Positions 33,711-42,173 of a DNA stretch of 42,201 nucleotides are shown here, one piece after another. Source of the stretch: Bacillota bacterium (lineage in GTDB: Bacteria; Bacillota; UBA4882; UBA10575); assembly GCA_012837715.1 (NCBI GenBank), contig DUQR01000017.1, positions 1 to 42,201 of the forward strand, read 5' to 3'. Numbering within the stretch: the first letter of the stretch is position 1; each line of letters begins with the position of its first letter. The notes beneath the pieces are model-generated. The model did no database searches. It was given only the letters and a program-made list of their open reading frames with translations, and was not told the origin of the DNA. A program made the translations under genes and the position numbers.

Positions 33711-33788
33711 CTAAATCCCTCCTTCGGAAAAAAACAGGTATTTTTTTCTAACTCCCGCATATATAAATGGTAAAAAATCCTGCTTCAA

Positions 33789-33817
33789 GTATACCATAGG
33801 TAATATTTTTATGCAAA
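33789..33817 (-). promoter_or_regulatory. Promoter of lexA
   Basis: On the minus strand TTGCAT (33817-33812) and TATACT (33794-33789) are spaced by 17 bp. The SOS box at 33814-33827 overlaps the -35. Confidence 0.78.
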
Positions 33818-33827
33818 CAATTGTTCG
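33814..33827. promoter_or_regulatory. LexA SOS box 1
   Basis: CAAACAATTGTTCG, whose complement is CGAACAATTGTTTG, fits the Gram-positive SOS consensus CGAAC-N4-GTTYG. It overlaps the lexA -35 element. Confidence 0.85.
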
Positions 33828-33833
33828 ATCACT

Positions 33834-33861
33834 TGACACAAACATACGTTCGTGTTAAAAT
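33834..33861 (+). promoter_or_regulatory. Promoter of the yneA-like gene
   Basis: TTGACA (33834-33839) and TAAAAT (33856-33861), 16 bp apart, enclose SOS box 2. A TATAAT at 33893-33898 is another possible -10 without a good -35. Confidence 0.7.
33839..33852. promoter_or_regulatory. LexA SOS box 2
   Basis: CAAACATACGTTCG (complement CGAACGTATGTTTG) lies in the spacer of the yneA promoter, a position that would block RNA polymerase. Confidence 0.88.
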
Positions 33862-33877
33862 AATCCTAACAATATAG

Positions 33878-33891
33878 CGAACATATGTTTG
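33878..33891. promoter_or_regulatory. LexA SOS box 3
   Basis: CGAACATATGTTTG matches the consensus on the plus strand. It lies 20 bp before the gene, downstream of the promoter. Confidence 0.88.
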
Positions 33892-33910
33892 TTATAATGG
33901 GGGAATGGAC

Positions 33911-34255
33911 ATGAGCACTACTGAAATGAGGACAAGCGAACCTAGGTTAGGAACGGTAATAAACGTGCGCCTAAAAAAACGTTGGCGTTGGAATCCGCGC
34001 AAAGGAATTACCAATTTAGCGCTCTTGTTGTTCTTGTTCTTCTTCATTTTCATGGCCTTTTATTATAGCGCCGCCAAAAGTCAGGGACAAGCCTGGGCCC
34101 GTGAAATAATGGTCGAAAGAGGGGATACCTTATGGCAAATTGCCCTCCGTTATTATCCCCATACCGACCCCCGCAAGCCCGTGGCCGCAATCAAAGACCT
34201 TAATAACTTGAAAACCTCGATGATTTATACTGGACAGAAACTAAGATTGCCCTGA
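33911..34255 (+). CDS. yneA: YneA-like SOS cell-division inhibitor (LysM protein)
   Basis: YneA delays septation in Bacillus during the SOS response. This 114-aa protein has the same layout: short basic N-terminus, one membrane segment (about 34-52) and a C-terminal LysM domain (about 66-113: MVERGDTLWQIALRYYP and MIYTGQKLRLP). It is divergent from lexA and covered by SOS boxes, as in Bacillus. I start at ATG 33911 because GGGGGA lies 6 nt before it; ATG 33905 is too close to that site. Toxicity to division is inferred from family and regulation. Confidence 0.87.
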   Translation: MSTTEMRTSEPRLGTVINVRLKKRWRWNPRKGITNLALLLFLFFFIFMAFYYSAAKSQGQAWAREIMVERGDTLWQIALRYYPHTDPRKPVAAIKDLNNLKTSMIYTGQKLRLP

Positions 34256-34418
34256 ATAAGTAAGGTTTGGAACCACTGAATGAGATTTTGGGCCATGAGT
34301 TTTTATTCGCTAAAATAACACCTCACAAGTCTTACTCCTCGTGAGGCGCAAACAGTCTTTGTTTTGATATGAATATTTTATTCGTCCGCTTCTGGTTGGC
34401 CTAATAGACTCATTAACC

Positions 34419-34440
34419 AAGGATGTTCATCCTTTTTTTG
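34419..34440 (+). terminator. Intrinsic terminator downstream of yneA
   Basis: AAGGAT/ATCCTT with a GTTC loop and seven T residues. The 395-bp gap (34256-34650) also has a hairpin CCTCAC/GTGAGG near 34321-34345 and no other gene that I can see. Confidence 0.75.
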
Positions 34441-34650
34441 CGCTCCGCTTACTTCTGAAGGGGAGACTTTAACCTATCAGCCAAATTTTAGCTCTTGATA
34501 TTTATCACGGGAATTGACATTTGTAAATAGTACCAAGGTTTTTATTACCACGTTTGGATTTATTTTGTAGGGACTCTGTGCCAAAAACAACCTTTGTCAA
34601 CGTCCTATAATACATATTATGTTAATTATGAATGAAAAGAGGGATCGTTG

Positions 34651-34899
34651 GTGGTAGAAATAATGCTTTTAAGTCCGGAACAATTAGCTTGCCATGAAGA
34701 TGTAGTGAGCCACTTAAACCAAAAAACCATCGAGGAGCTTTTAGACCAAATTACAAGCATCCTCGATGGCCGGCTCGACCGGTTCCATAATGAGTTCCAA
34801 AAACGCTTCCAAGGTTATAGTCCGGAATTCGTCTCCGGTCTGGTTCATTTACAGAAGATAGATGTGAAAAAATACACGATGAAAATCAAAGCTAGGTGA
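34651..34899 (+). CDS. Unknown 82-aa protein
   Basis: I do not recognise this family. The protein is soluble, rich in charged residues and predicted mostly helical (QLACHEDVVSHLNQKTIEEL, then DQITSILDGRLDRFHNEFQK). It ends in KYTMKIKAR. The start GTG 34651 has AGAGGG (34638-34643) 7 nt away; TTG 34648 is also possible. The last 21 nt and stop belong to a 24-nt repeat found also at 5131. A terminator at 34980-35006 ends the transcript. Its neighbours give no hint of function. Confidence 0.6.
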   Translation: MVEIMLLSPEQLACHEDVVSHLNQKTIEELLDQITSILDGRLDRFHNEFQKRFQGYSPEFVSGLVHLQKIDVKKYTMKIKAR

Positions 34900-34901
34900 G
34901 T
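34878..34901 (+). repeat. 24-nt dispersed repeat, copy 2
   Basis: This copy covers the end of the unknown 82-aa gene and matches 5131-5154 except for one base. Downstream, a GAAGC-containing hairpin follows in both places (here AGCTGGT/ACCAGCT, 34926-34954). Confidence 0.55.
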
Positions 34902-34979
34902 CGATAAGCAGCGATGGCGAATAGAAGCTGGTCGTTCGAGCGGCGTCACCAGCTAGAATCACTTTTCGTTTTTTATATT

Positions 34980-35006
34980 ACGTTTAGTCATCAACTAAAC
35001 GTTTTT
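34980..35006 (+). terminator. Terminator of the 82-aa gene
   Basis: ACGTTTAG and CTAAACGT form an 8-bp stem followed by five T residues. It overlaps the end of the convergent DUF438 gene. Confidence 0.75.
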
Positions 35007-36210
35007 CCCCGGTAAGCTCCTGGAGCGGCCGGATGTCCTGGGTAACTTCCAAGGTTCCCATATATGTTCCCTGCTCGTCCCGGACGGCAAAGTAACGGAT
35101 GTAAACGTACCGCTCCCCCATTTTAATCCAGAATTCTTCGGCGTCCTTTCGACCGTTTTTAAAATCCTCCACAATCTGCTCAACAATGTGCACACTGGCT
35201 GGGGGATGACAGTTGGCCACTTTTCGCCCAATCACTGTTTTTGGCCGGGGGAAAATCCGGTCCTTAGCTTGGGAAAAATACTTCACCGTTCCTTCTTTAT
35301 CCACAAAGGTAATATCCACCGGTAAGGCGTTAAAGATTTGGTTGATCTCCTCCCGTAAAAGGAGGCCGGTTTCAAAGCGGATATAGCCATCGGCGGGACG
35401 TTCCCCTTCCGCCCGGGCCTTTTGTTCGACGTTAATCTTGACCGGTTTCCACTCAGCGGCAGGCTGCGCTAAAAAGAAGCCGATTTCTTCACTTTCCCTG
35501 GCAATTTCGCCCCATTCATCCTCGGTTAAGGTATCAATGGCCATGGGAAACAAGATGTTTTCTTCTTTAAAGATCATCTCCCGGACTTTTCCGATCATCT
35601 CTTTGATCTTCGCGACAACTTGATCCTTGGCGCCTGCATAGTCAGTTAAGAGATTGATCCCTTCTTTAATGGCGGCCCGAATCTCATCATCCACTCCCCA
35701 CATAACTTTCGGCGGGGCGCTGATCCCGTATTTTTCCAGTAAGGGAAAGAGCAGATTTTCTTTCCGGGAATAATGCCGATCAATCCCCCGTAATCTCTCC
35801 AGATCATTCTTTAATAGATTAACCGTCTCTTCCTTATCTTCCCGTTGAAAGTAGGCCAAATGGGGCTCAAGCTTTTCGGTCAGAAATTTTTCCAATTCTC
35901 TGTTTTCCAGCTTGAAAGTATGTATTGGATGACCGGGGAGCTCTTCAATTTTCTCCGGTTGATGAATCTCGGTGATGGAACCCTTAAAAACAGCCGCATG
36001 CACATCACAAAGCCTTTGCACTTCTTCCACGGGTAATCCTTCCTGGATCAAAGCCTGTTCCAGTTCGGCAATTTCGGTAGCGGACACACCCTCGAAGGTT
36101 GCTTCGAATCTGGCTTTCACCTCATCAACGCTTTTACCCTTGTGTAAATCACTGATGATCTCTTTCAGTACCGACTGCCGATATTCCCGGTTATTAATCA
36201 GTTCACTCAC
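34984..36210 (-). CDS. DUF438 / hemerythrin-like / PAS protein
   Basis: The 408-aa cytoplasmic protein has three domains. DUF438 (about 1-70) opens VSELINNREYRQSVLKEI. A hemerythrin-type HHE bundle (about 80-235) carries candidate iron ligands in HPIHTFKLEN, EPHLAYF, DRHYSRKENLLFP and FKEENILFP. A PAS domain (about 285-400) contains ITFVDKEGTVKYFS. This arrangement is common in anaerobic Firmicutes and is thought to sense or bind O2 or NO, without direct proof. I start at GTG 36210, 6 nt from GGGGAGGGG; the longer frame from ATG 36258 would add 16 unconserved residues. Confidence 0.88.
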   Translation of the reverse strand: MSELINNREYRQSVLKEIISDLHKGKSVDEVKARFEATFEGVSATEIAELEQALIQEGLPVEEVQRLCDVHAAVFKGSITEIHQPEKIEELPGHPIHTFKLENRELEKFLTEKLEPHLAYFQREDKEETVNLLKNDLERLRGIDRHYSRKENLLFPLLEKYGISAPPKVMWGVDDEIRAAIKEGINLLTDYAGAKDQVVAKIKEMIGKVREMIFKEENILFPMAIDTLTEDEWGEIARESEEIGFFLAQPAAEWKPVKINVEQKARAEGERPADGYIRFETGLLLREEINQIFNALPVDITFVDKEGTVKYFSQAKDRIFPRPKTVIGRKVANCHPPASVHIVEQIVEDFKNGRKDAEEFWIKMGERYVYIRYFAVRDEQGTYMGTLEVTQDIRPLQELTGEKRLVDD

Positions 36211-36452
36211 TCTGAACCCCTCCCCTTCTCTATTATCCATATTTCCGGAATAACTCATTCTTGAAATTGGTGCTTTCTTGATCAGCGCTTCCCGCTAGTC
36301 GGTCCGGAAAAGGAAAGCAAAAAAGGATTTTGGTCATTACGGTGTAAATAAATAATCAGGAAGGAAGTTTCCCCTGATTGACTTATCCTTTACTGTTCGA
36401 TTACGATTTTAAGGAAGATCAAAAGCCCGAGTCGGCTGAGGAAAGGTGCGTT

Positions 36453-37265
36453 ATGAGAAAAAAATATGTCTTCCTGGCGGTTATCTTGCTTTCCCTCTTT
36501 ACCTTTTTCAACCCTTTCGGCCGGTCCACAGAGATAATCGGTGTAACTCCACCGTCCGGACCGGCGCTTTATACCTACAAGATCGTCAACCGCCTCCCCC
36601 ATGATCCCCAAGCCTTTACCCAAGGCTTGGTTTACAAAGACGGCTGTTTTTACGAAGGGACCGGTCTCTATGGCCATTCCTCCCTGCGCCAAGTCAACCC
36701 CGCCGACGGGACAGTACTAGACCAAGTTAACCTCCCGTACACTTTTTTCGGCGAAGGCATTACCATTCATCAAGACCGGATTATTCAGTTAACCTGGCGA
36801 GAACACCGCGCCTTCGTCTATGACTTGGCCTCTTTTTCCTTACTAGACACCTTTACTTACACCACGGAAGGCTGGGGCATCACCTCAGACGGAAAATATT
36901 TAATTATGAGTGATGGTTCCTCGCTCCTTACCTACCGTGACCCGGATACCTTCAACTCGGTGCTAAGACTTCCCGTACGAAGCAACGGGCAACCAGTCAC
37001 CCACCTAAATGAACTCGAGTTTATTAACGGAAAGATCTTCGCCAATGTCTGGTTAACCGACCAGATCGCCATCATCGATCCGACCTCCGGTCAGGTCACC
37101 GCCTGGCTGGACTTAACCGGACTTTTGGATCCGAAAGACCACCCCGGCCAGACCGTTGATGTCCTCAACGGGATCGCCTATGATGAGCAAGAAGACCGCT
37201 TGTTTGTGACCGGGAAACTTTGGCCGTATATCTTTGAGATTGAGATTATGACGGAAAAAGAATAG
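36453..37265 (+). CDS. Glutaminyl-peptide cyclotransferase
   Basis: Enzymes of this family turn N-terminal glutamine into pyroglutamate. The 270-aa product has an N-terminal signal or anchor (MRKKYVFLAVILLSLFTFF) and then a beta-propeller. Family motifs are HDPQAFTQGLVY, EGTGLYGHSSLR, EGWGITSDGKYLIMSDGS, LNELEFINGKIFANVW and LNGIAYDEQEDRLFVTGKLWP. It is therefore probably extracytoplasmic. I start at ATG 36453 (AAAGGTG four nt upstream); the longer frame from 36378 puts charged residues before the signal. It stands alone, convergent with the patatin gene. Confidence 0.88.
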   Translation: MRKKYVFLAVILLSLFTFFNPFGRSTEIIGVTPPSGPALYTYKIVNRLPHDPQAFTQGLVYKDGCFYEGTGLYGHSSLRQVNPADGTVLDQVNLPYTFFGEGITIHQDRIIQLTWREHRAFVYDLASFSLLDTFTYTTEGWGITSDGKYLIMSDGSSLLTYRDPDTFNSVLRLPVRSNGQPVTHLNELEFINGKIFANVWLTDQIAIIDPTSGQVTAWLDLTGLLDPKDHPGQTVDVLNGIAYDEQEDRLFVTGKLWPYIFEIEIMTEKE

Positions 37266-37312
37266 CTACACGTACATGCTCTCCCCCACCCTCCTTCATC
37301 ACCTAGGCAGAT

Positions 37313-39253
37313 TTATAGGGAGAGGTCTATGGATAAAGCCCCCTTCCAAGAAGTCTTTGCCAGGTCGTAAACGACATACCCCCCGAAACTGGACGGTTTG
37401 ATCCCCAGTAAATTTAACTCACAGGTCAGTCCGGCACCAACCGCGTAATATGGTTCCAACCGGTAATAGAGGTCAATAAAGGAAAACCAGGTGAGCTCTT
37501 TCAGTTGAATACATTGTAACAATTCCAGCGAATAGGGAAAACGGTAATGATACGCTATTTCCAGAGCGGATTGGACCAGATTCTCCCCTTCCGCGGTATC
37601 CGGTTCAATCCCGCGGTAAATCAAGGGATGGGCGAACAAAGCTTCGCTTTGCGTATTACTCACGACTAACCTTGGCTGCAACGTCAAATTGTCGTATGCC
37701 GAAATCTTAAGGGATTGGACAGCCACATATTTAGTCTCTGTGAACGTCAATCCCTGGCTGGCAGCGGGCGTATAAAGATCCAACCCACTGCGTAGCTGAT
37801 GTTCACCCCAGTTAAGGTCAAAGGTTCCAGCGTTATGCAAATAAGAAGTATGGTCTAGCTCCGCCCATCCGCATGTTAAGGTAAAGTTAGGCTGGTAATA
37901 CTTTAAATCGACCCCGTAACCCCAAAGGTCTTGCTTTGGGGTTTCTTCGTAATGTAGTTTACCGATGAGGTCAAGGTCTCTGGTCAACCCAATAAATTTT
38001 AGTTTGAGCGCGTAGTTATCCAAGCCCTTACCGCGTGTTAAACCCCGGAGGTCGAGCTTTCCTTTTTGCCAAAGAAACCCGTACTGTAAAGCGGTAGCTT
38101 CTTCACGAATTAATTCTTGCTTAAAAAATGAATGTCCACGACCGAAATAGAGAAGCGGCTTAATTCGGGTAAAATCGTACTGCAACCGCTCGTATTTTAT
38201 ATCACGCAGCACTTGCGCCAAATTAAGCTGTTCCTCCTCGCCCTTCCCGGCTAACGGGGTATGTTCCGGAGATTGGTTTAGAGGGATCTCCTTTTCCGCT
38301 AAAATCCGTTTAATCTCAGGAATCAGTTTTTGGGCCTCATGGTAACCAAGGGCGATAAAATCTGCCGCCAAATGATAATCCATAAAGGAATAATCCCCCA
38401 CGTTGCAGTTGATCGTGGCATCGGAATAACGGTCAATGATTGCTTTGGAATTACGATCTTTGAATATATTAATAAATCTAGTCACCGCACGGACCGGAAA
38501 GGCATATGTATTATAGGGCAATTCATCAAAGGCCGTTGTGGCAATAACAACGTCGGCCCCCAGGACCTTGGCGGCCTGGGCCGGTGTCAACTCCAAAATC
38601 CCCGGATCCATTAGGAAAAGACCATCATAGTCCACCACGGGGAAGAAAAGAGGGATGGAGTAAGATCCTTGAATCTCCCGGGAGATAAGCCCACTGGTAT
38701 GTACATATTTAACGCCATGGGTCAGGTCATAACTGAGCAGAGCAGTTTGGATTGGAAATTCCTCCAACCGTTGGTGGGGCAAGACTCGTTCAATAAAATA
38801 GTTGACTCTCCGGGTGTCAATTACCGAATAGAGAAAGGGAAAATTTAGATCAAACATTGAAGGAAGAATATCGCTGGTGACCAACTCCTCGATGGTTGCC
38901 AGCGGCATCCCGCTTCCATACAAGACGGCAACAATCGCTCCCATACTCGAACCGACCACCAAATCAACCGGAATCCCCTCCTCTTCAAGGGCTTTTAAGA
39001 TTCCGACGTTAACCAATGCCCGGGCACCTCCACCGCCCAGGGCCACAGCAACCTTTTGTTTTTGAACCTTGTCGATCTGCGGGGAGTCCTGAACAAAGAA
39101 AATCTCCCCCGTCTCCTCTTCTTCAACAACCCGGTATGAACGGTTAATCTCTTCGGCATTAGCGAGGGCAATACTAGATGGCCAGAGCAACAGACAAAGG
39201 GTTACAATGACGCTGAGCAGTAATGGCTTTCGCAAACTTAAGACTTTCCTCAA
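37313..39253 (-). CDS. Patatin-like phospholipase with a beta-rich C-terminal region
   Basis: The 646-aa protein has a signal peptide (about 1-32, ending SSIALANAEE). The patatin domain (about 65-290) has the oxyanion loop LGGGGARALVNVGIL, the nucleophile Ser103 in GSSMG and the dyad Asp216 in MDPG, where DG[GA] is usual. The C-terminal ~270 residues alternate polar and hydrophobic residues in strand-like segments (for example YALKLKFIGLTRDLDL, GYGVDLKYYQPNFTL, LRSGLDLY), like the beta-barrel of PlpD-type or surface-antigen patatins. I start at TTG 39253, 6 nt behind AGAGGAAGGA; TTG 39280 lacks a site. Outer-membrane insertion is inference. Confidence 0.82.
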   Translation of the reverse strand: MRKVLSLRKPLLLSVIVTLCLLLWPSSIALANAEEINRSYRVVEEEETGEIFFVQDSPQIDKVQKQKVAVALGGGGARALVNVGILKALEEEGIPVDLVVGSSMGAIVAVLYGSGMPLATIEELVTSDILPSMFDLNFPFLYSVIDTRRVNYFIERVLPHQRLEEFPIQTALLSYDLTHGVKYVHTSGLISREIQGSYSIPLFFPVVDYDGLFLMDPGILELTPAQAAKVLGADVVIATTAFDELPYNTYAFPVRAVTRFINIFKDRNSKAIIDRYSDATINCNVGDYSFMDYHLAADFIALGYHEAQKLIPEIKRILAEKEIPLNQSPEHTPLAGKGEEEQLNLAQVLRDIKYERLQYDFTRIKPLLYFGRGHSFFKQELIREEATALQYGFLWQKGKLDLRGLTRGKGLDNYALKLKFIGLTRDLDLIGKLHYEETPKQDLWGYGVDLKYYQPNFTLTCGWAELDHTSYLHNAGTFDLNWGEHQLRSGLDLYTPAASQGLTFTETKYVAVQSLKISAYDNLTLQPRLVVSNTQSEALFAHPLIYRGIEPDTAEGENLVQSALEIAYHYRFPYSLELLQCIQLKELTWFSFIDLYYRLEPYYAVGAGLTCELNLLGIKPSSFGGYVVYDLAKTSWKGALSIDLSL

Positions 39254-39280
39254 TGCTAATTCCTTCCTCTCTAAGAACAA

Positions 39281-39613
39281 CCCTTATTTTGCCTCCATAA
39301 AAATACGATATTTGTTATTGTTGTTTTATTCGTGTCTATCCCCCCAACTTCCTTGTTTGTGCGGAGACTTTGAAAGTCCTTCAAACAATTGTTACCTGGC
39401 CCGCTACCATTGCCAGGCAAAACTCTTAATTTATTGCCCCAATGGCAAATGGAATTTCAGGTGGAGCTGGGCGACTTTTTTTCACGACGATAAACGCGGC
39501 GAAGGGTAGTGATCTTCCCCCGCCGCGCTTATATTACTGTAACCCTTAAGGAGCAAGAAGAGGCTGCCCCCGAAGAATAGACTGAAGACAGGCCCTTTCT
39601 TCCTATTTAACCC
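39281..39613. other. Intergenic region with hairpins, no gene seen
   Basis: It contains a hairpin CCTGGC/GCCAGG (about 39398-39419) and a GC-rich one, CGCGGCG/CGCCGCG (about 39494-39526), between two minus-strand genes. Either may end the lipoprotein transcript. No convincing promoter was found. Confidence 0.4.
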
Positions 39614-40162
39614 TTATTGCTTTTTAAACAAGAGATCTTGATCATTATGTTCACCGCTTTCATAACTATAATTATATGTAACCGTGCCGCTTTTTCCTTC
39701 GTGGATCCATAACGAGTAAACAGAAAGTGTTTCGGGATCGGTCAATGTTCCGCTTAAAGAAACGACGACATTATGGGAAGGGGAAAATTCCTTAACCACT
39801 CGAGCGGAAACGTGATGCACATAGGGAACGGTCCATATAGTGATATAACACTCGCTCCACATCGTGCCATCAATAGAAACACTTCCTTCCAAAATCGGAC
39901 TTGCCAGCGAACCATAGTGGTCGGATTTACTTCCATACATGTCGAAACTTTCACTCACGGTTAAGGTGACGCTGTACGGACATTCTCCTTGGCCTGGCCA
40001 AAACCATGTCCCTTTATAGTCGTCAGCAGTTGCAAATGGTAAGCCACTCCCGGACCCGGGACCGTCACTATTTCCGCCATTACCACCATTACCCCCGCCT
40101 GATTTGCCGCAGCCCGTGAAGACCGAGGCAAAGACGGCCATGGCTAACACGCAAAAAAACAA
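39614..40162 (-). CDS. Putative lipoprotein
   Basis: The 182-aa product has a hydrophobic N-terminus (FFCVLAMAVFASVF) ending in TGCGKS, a plausible lipobox with Cys18 as the lipidation site, although Phe at -3 is atypical. A Gly/Asn/Ser-rich linker (about 20-42) is followed by a beta-rich domain with YKGTWFWPGQGECPYSVTL, unlike any family that I know. The start is uncertain: TTG 40162 lies directly after GGAAGGG with almost no spacing, GTG 40150 is another option, and an ATG (40183) with good context is in another frame, which hints at a small frameshift. Function unknown. Confidence 0.6.
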   Translation of the reverse strand: MFFCVLAMAVFASVFTGCGKSGGGNGGNGGNSDGPGSGSGLPFATADDYKGTWFWPGQGECPYSVTLTVSESFDMYGSKSDHYGSLASPILEGSVSIDGTMWSECYITIWTVPYVHHVSARVVKEFSPSHNVVVSLSGTLTDPETLSVYSLWIHEGKSGTVTYNYSYESGEHNDQDLLFKKQ

Positions 40163-40411
40163 ACCCTTCCGGACGCCTCATTTTATCCGATACCCCCATT
40201 TACTTTTATATTTTTATTATAAAAAGGGGTTATCAACAAAATCTAAGCAACGTACAACAGGGTGAATTTGCCGCGTTATGGGTCTTGATCCAAAAGTAAG
40301 GGAGGTGTTCGCTGTCCCTTGTTATTTGCCTCATAATCTACGACAAAAAAATAAGACCGAGCGGAGCGAACTTCCTTTGGCCTTAACTTTTTCGCCGTCC
40401 TTCCACGGCCC

Positions 40412-40591
40412 CTACATTACAAACATTAACCAAATAAGCGGATAGGCAATAAACAGATTCTTCCTGCAGAGCAGATAAATACAGCCGTACATCAATCCCC
40501 CAAGAAAACCGTAGAGCCCAACAGATACCCCTTTCAGATTATGCTTTTTAGCGAACTCCAGCATGCAAACGTCAACTAGAAATTGAGCCAC
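40412..40591 (-). pseudogene. C-terminal fragment of a membrane protein, cut by the IS
   Basis: Reading on the minus strand from the IS boundary, about 55 codons remain open, with two hydrophobic segments (GLYGFLGGLMYGCIYLLC, LFIAYPLIWLMFVM) and a stop at 40412. The frame runs into the IS end at 40592, so the upstream part was probably displaced by insertion. A short gene starting at the internal ATG (MLEFAKKHNLKG) cannot be excluded. I do not recognise the family. Confidence 0.35.
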
Positions 40592-40592
40592 T

Positions 40593-40620
40593 GGGGGTGC
40601 GGACAAAATCCTGGACTTGG
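40593..40620 (+). repeat. Left terminal inverted repeat of the IS
   Basis: It opens GGGGGTGCGGACA and ends GGACTTGG, pairing with 42174-42201. Confidence 0.88.
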
Positions 40621-40639
40621 AATAGTCAGGAGGATGTCC

Positions 40640-42172
40640 ATGTACTCATACGAAGATCGTATTAAAGCAGTGAAACTATATATTAAATATGACTTAAGTG
40701 TAGCAGACACAATCAGGGAACTTGGTTACCCAACACGTAACGCTCTTATTAAGTGGTATAAAGAGTATAAAGAAAAAGGTGACTTACATACTGATTATGA
40801 GAGAGAGCCCGAATTTTCAAGAGAACAGATGCAAAAGGCTGTTAATTACTATCTTGAGCATGGACGCTGTATCAGACGAACTGTAAGGATCTTGGGATAT
40901 CCCTCTACAACGACATTGATGCAGTGGATTGATAAATTAGCTCCGGGACAAAGAAAAGTTCGCATAACCCATGGCGATATGATACAATTTAGCGAAGAAA
41001 AGAAGAAGGATGCTGTTATTTCCCTGTGCACAAGAGATACATCTGCAGCCGTTGTTGCGGAAGAATACGGTGTCAGTAGAGCATGCTTGTACAACTGGAA
41101 AAAGCAGCTTCTCGATAAAAAGGATGAGAACAGCATGGTTCATTCAAAAAAGCCAAACCTTCCAGATGATAAGGATGAACTTCAAGCAGAATTAGAGTCA
41201 TTAAGGAAACAGGTACATAAACTACAGTTAGAGATAGATATTCTGACCAAAGCGGCAGAGATAATAAAAAAAGACCTGGGCATCGATCGCCAAAACCTGA
41301 CGAATAAAGAGAAAACCATGGTGATCGATGCCCTTAGGACAAGATACCAGCTTGATGAATTGCTAGAAGCAACAGGTATGGCAAAAAGTAGCTATTTCTA
41401 TCAAAGAAAGGTACAAACTCAACCCGATAAATATTTTACGTTGCGGTCAAAGGTAAGAGACATTTTTAACGAAAATAGGTGTTGCTACGGATATAGGCGT
41501 GTCCATGCAGTACTCAAGAATGAAGGTATTACGTGTTCAGAAAAGGTTATTCGGATGATAATGAGCACAGAACAGCTTATCATTCACGGGAAGAAAAAGC
41601 GTAGGTATAACTCCTATTTTGGAGAGATAAGCCCTGCTGTGCCGAATCTTCTAGCCCGTGACTTTCATGCTGATAAACCTAATGAGAAATGGGTAACTGA
41701 TCTTACGGAGTTTCTAATACCAGCAGGGAAAGTCTATCTTTCGCCAATCCTTGATTGCTTTGATGGTCTGGTCGTAAGTTGGTCAATAGGAACAAGCCCG
41801 GATGCAGAACTTGTTAACAGTATGCTGGATGAGGGAGTCGCTTGTCTGTCCGATGATGAACACCCGATTTTACATAGCGATCGAGGTGGTCACTATCGCT
41901 GGCCTGGTTGGATCTTACGTATGGATACTTATGGCTTGATTCGCTCTATGTCCAAAAAAGGATGTACACCCGATAATGCTGCATGTGAAGGTTTCTTTGG
42001 CACGCTTAAGACGGAAATGTTCTACGGTAGATCTTGGGAAGGAGTCTCTTTAGAACAGTTTATCAAAGAACTTGATTGTTATATACGATGGTACAATGAG
42101 AAACGAATTAAGATGCGTCTGGGGGGTATGAGCCCCTTGGTTTATAGACGAAGTCTTGGTCTAGTAGCATAA
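40640..42172 (+). CDS. IS3-family transposase, single fused OrfAB frame
   Basis: The 510-aa transposase has two N-terminal helix-turn-helix regions (about 1-50 and 115-160, the second GVSRACLYNWKKQLLD) and a leucine-rich coiled coil (about 175-215). An HTH_21-like segment and an integrase core with the DDE triad follow: Asp in WVTDLTEF, Asp in HSDRGGHYR and Glu in ACEGFFGTLKTEMFY. Most IS3 elements use two overlapping genes and a -1 frameshift; here one open frame spans both. An A7G run remains at the usual slip position (41266-41273). The start is ATG 40640, 6 nt behind CAGGAGG; the frame open from 40583 includes the inverted repeat. Confidence 0.93.
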   Translation: MYSYEDRIKAVKLYIKYDLSVADTIRELGYPTRNALIKWYKEYKEKGDLHTDYEREPEFSREQMQKAVNYYLEHGRCIRRTVRILGYPSTTTLMQWIDKLAPGQRKVRITHGDMIQFSEEKKKDAVISLCTRDTSAAVVAEEYGVSRACLYNWKKQLLDKKDENSMVHSKKPNLPDDKDELQAELESLRKQVHKLQLEIDILTKAAEIIKKDLGIDRQNLTNKEKTMVIDALRTRYQLDELLEATGMAKSSYFYQRKVQTQPDKYFTLRSKVRDIFNENRCCYGYRRVHAVLKNEGITCSEKVIRMIMSTEQLIIHGKKKRRYNSYFGEISPAVPNLLARDFHADKPNEKWVTDLTEFLIPAGKVYLSPILDCFDGLVVSWSIGTSPDAELVNSMLDEGVACLSDDEHPILHSDRGGHYRWPGWILRMDTYGLIRSMSKKGCTPDNAACEGFFGTLKTEMFYGRSWEGVSLEQFIKELDCYIRWYNEKRIKMRLGGMSPLVYRRSLGLVA

Positions 42173-42173
42173 A

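Noticed and set aside
39388-39404. A fourth SOS box upstream of the patatin gene
   Set aside because: CAAACAATTGTTAC matches only one half-site well; the other half has two mismatches and there is no promoter to control.
39207-39509. 100-codon plus-strand frame over the patatin start and the intergenic region
   Set aside because: It has no ribosome-binding site, odd composition and overlaps a clear gene on the other strand.
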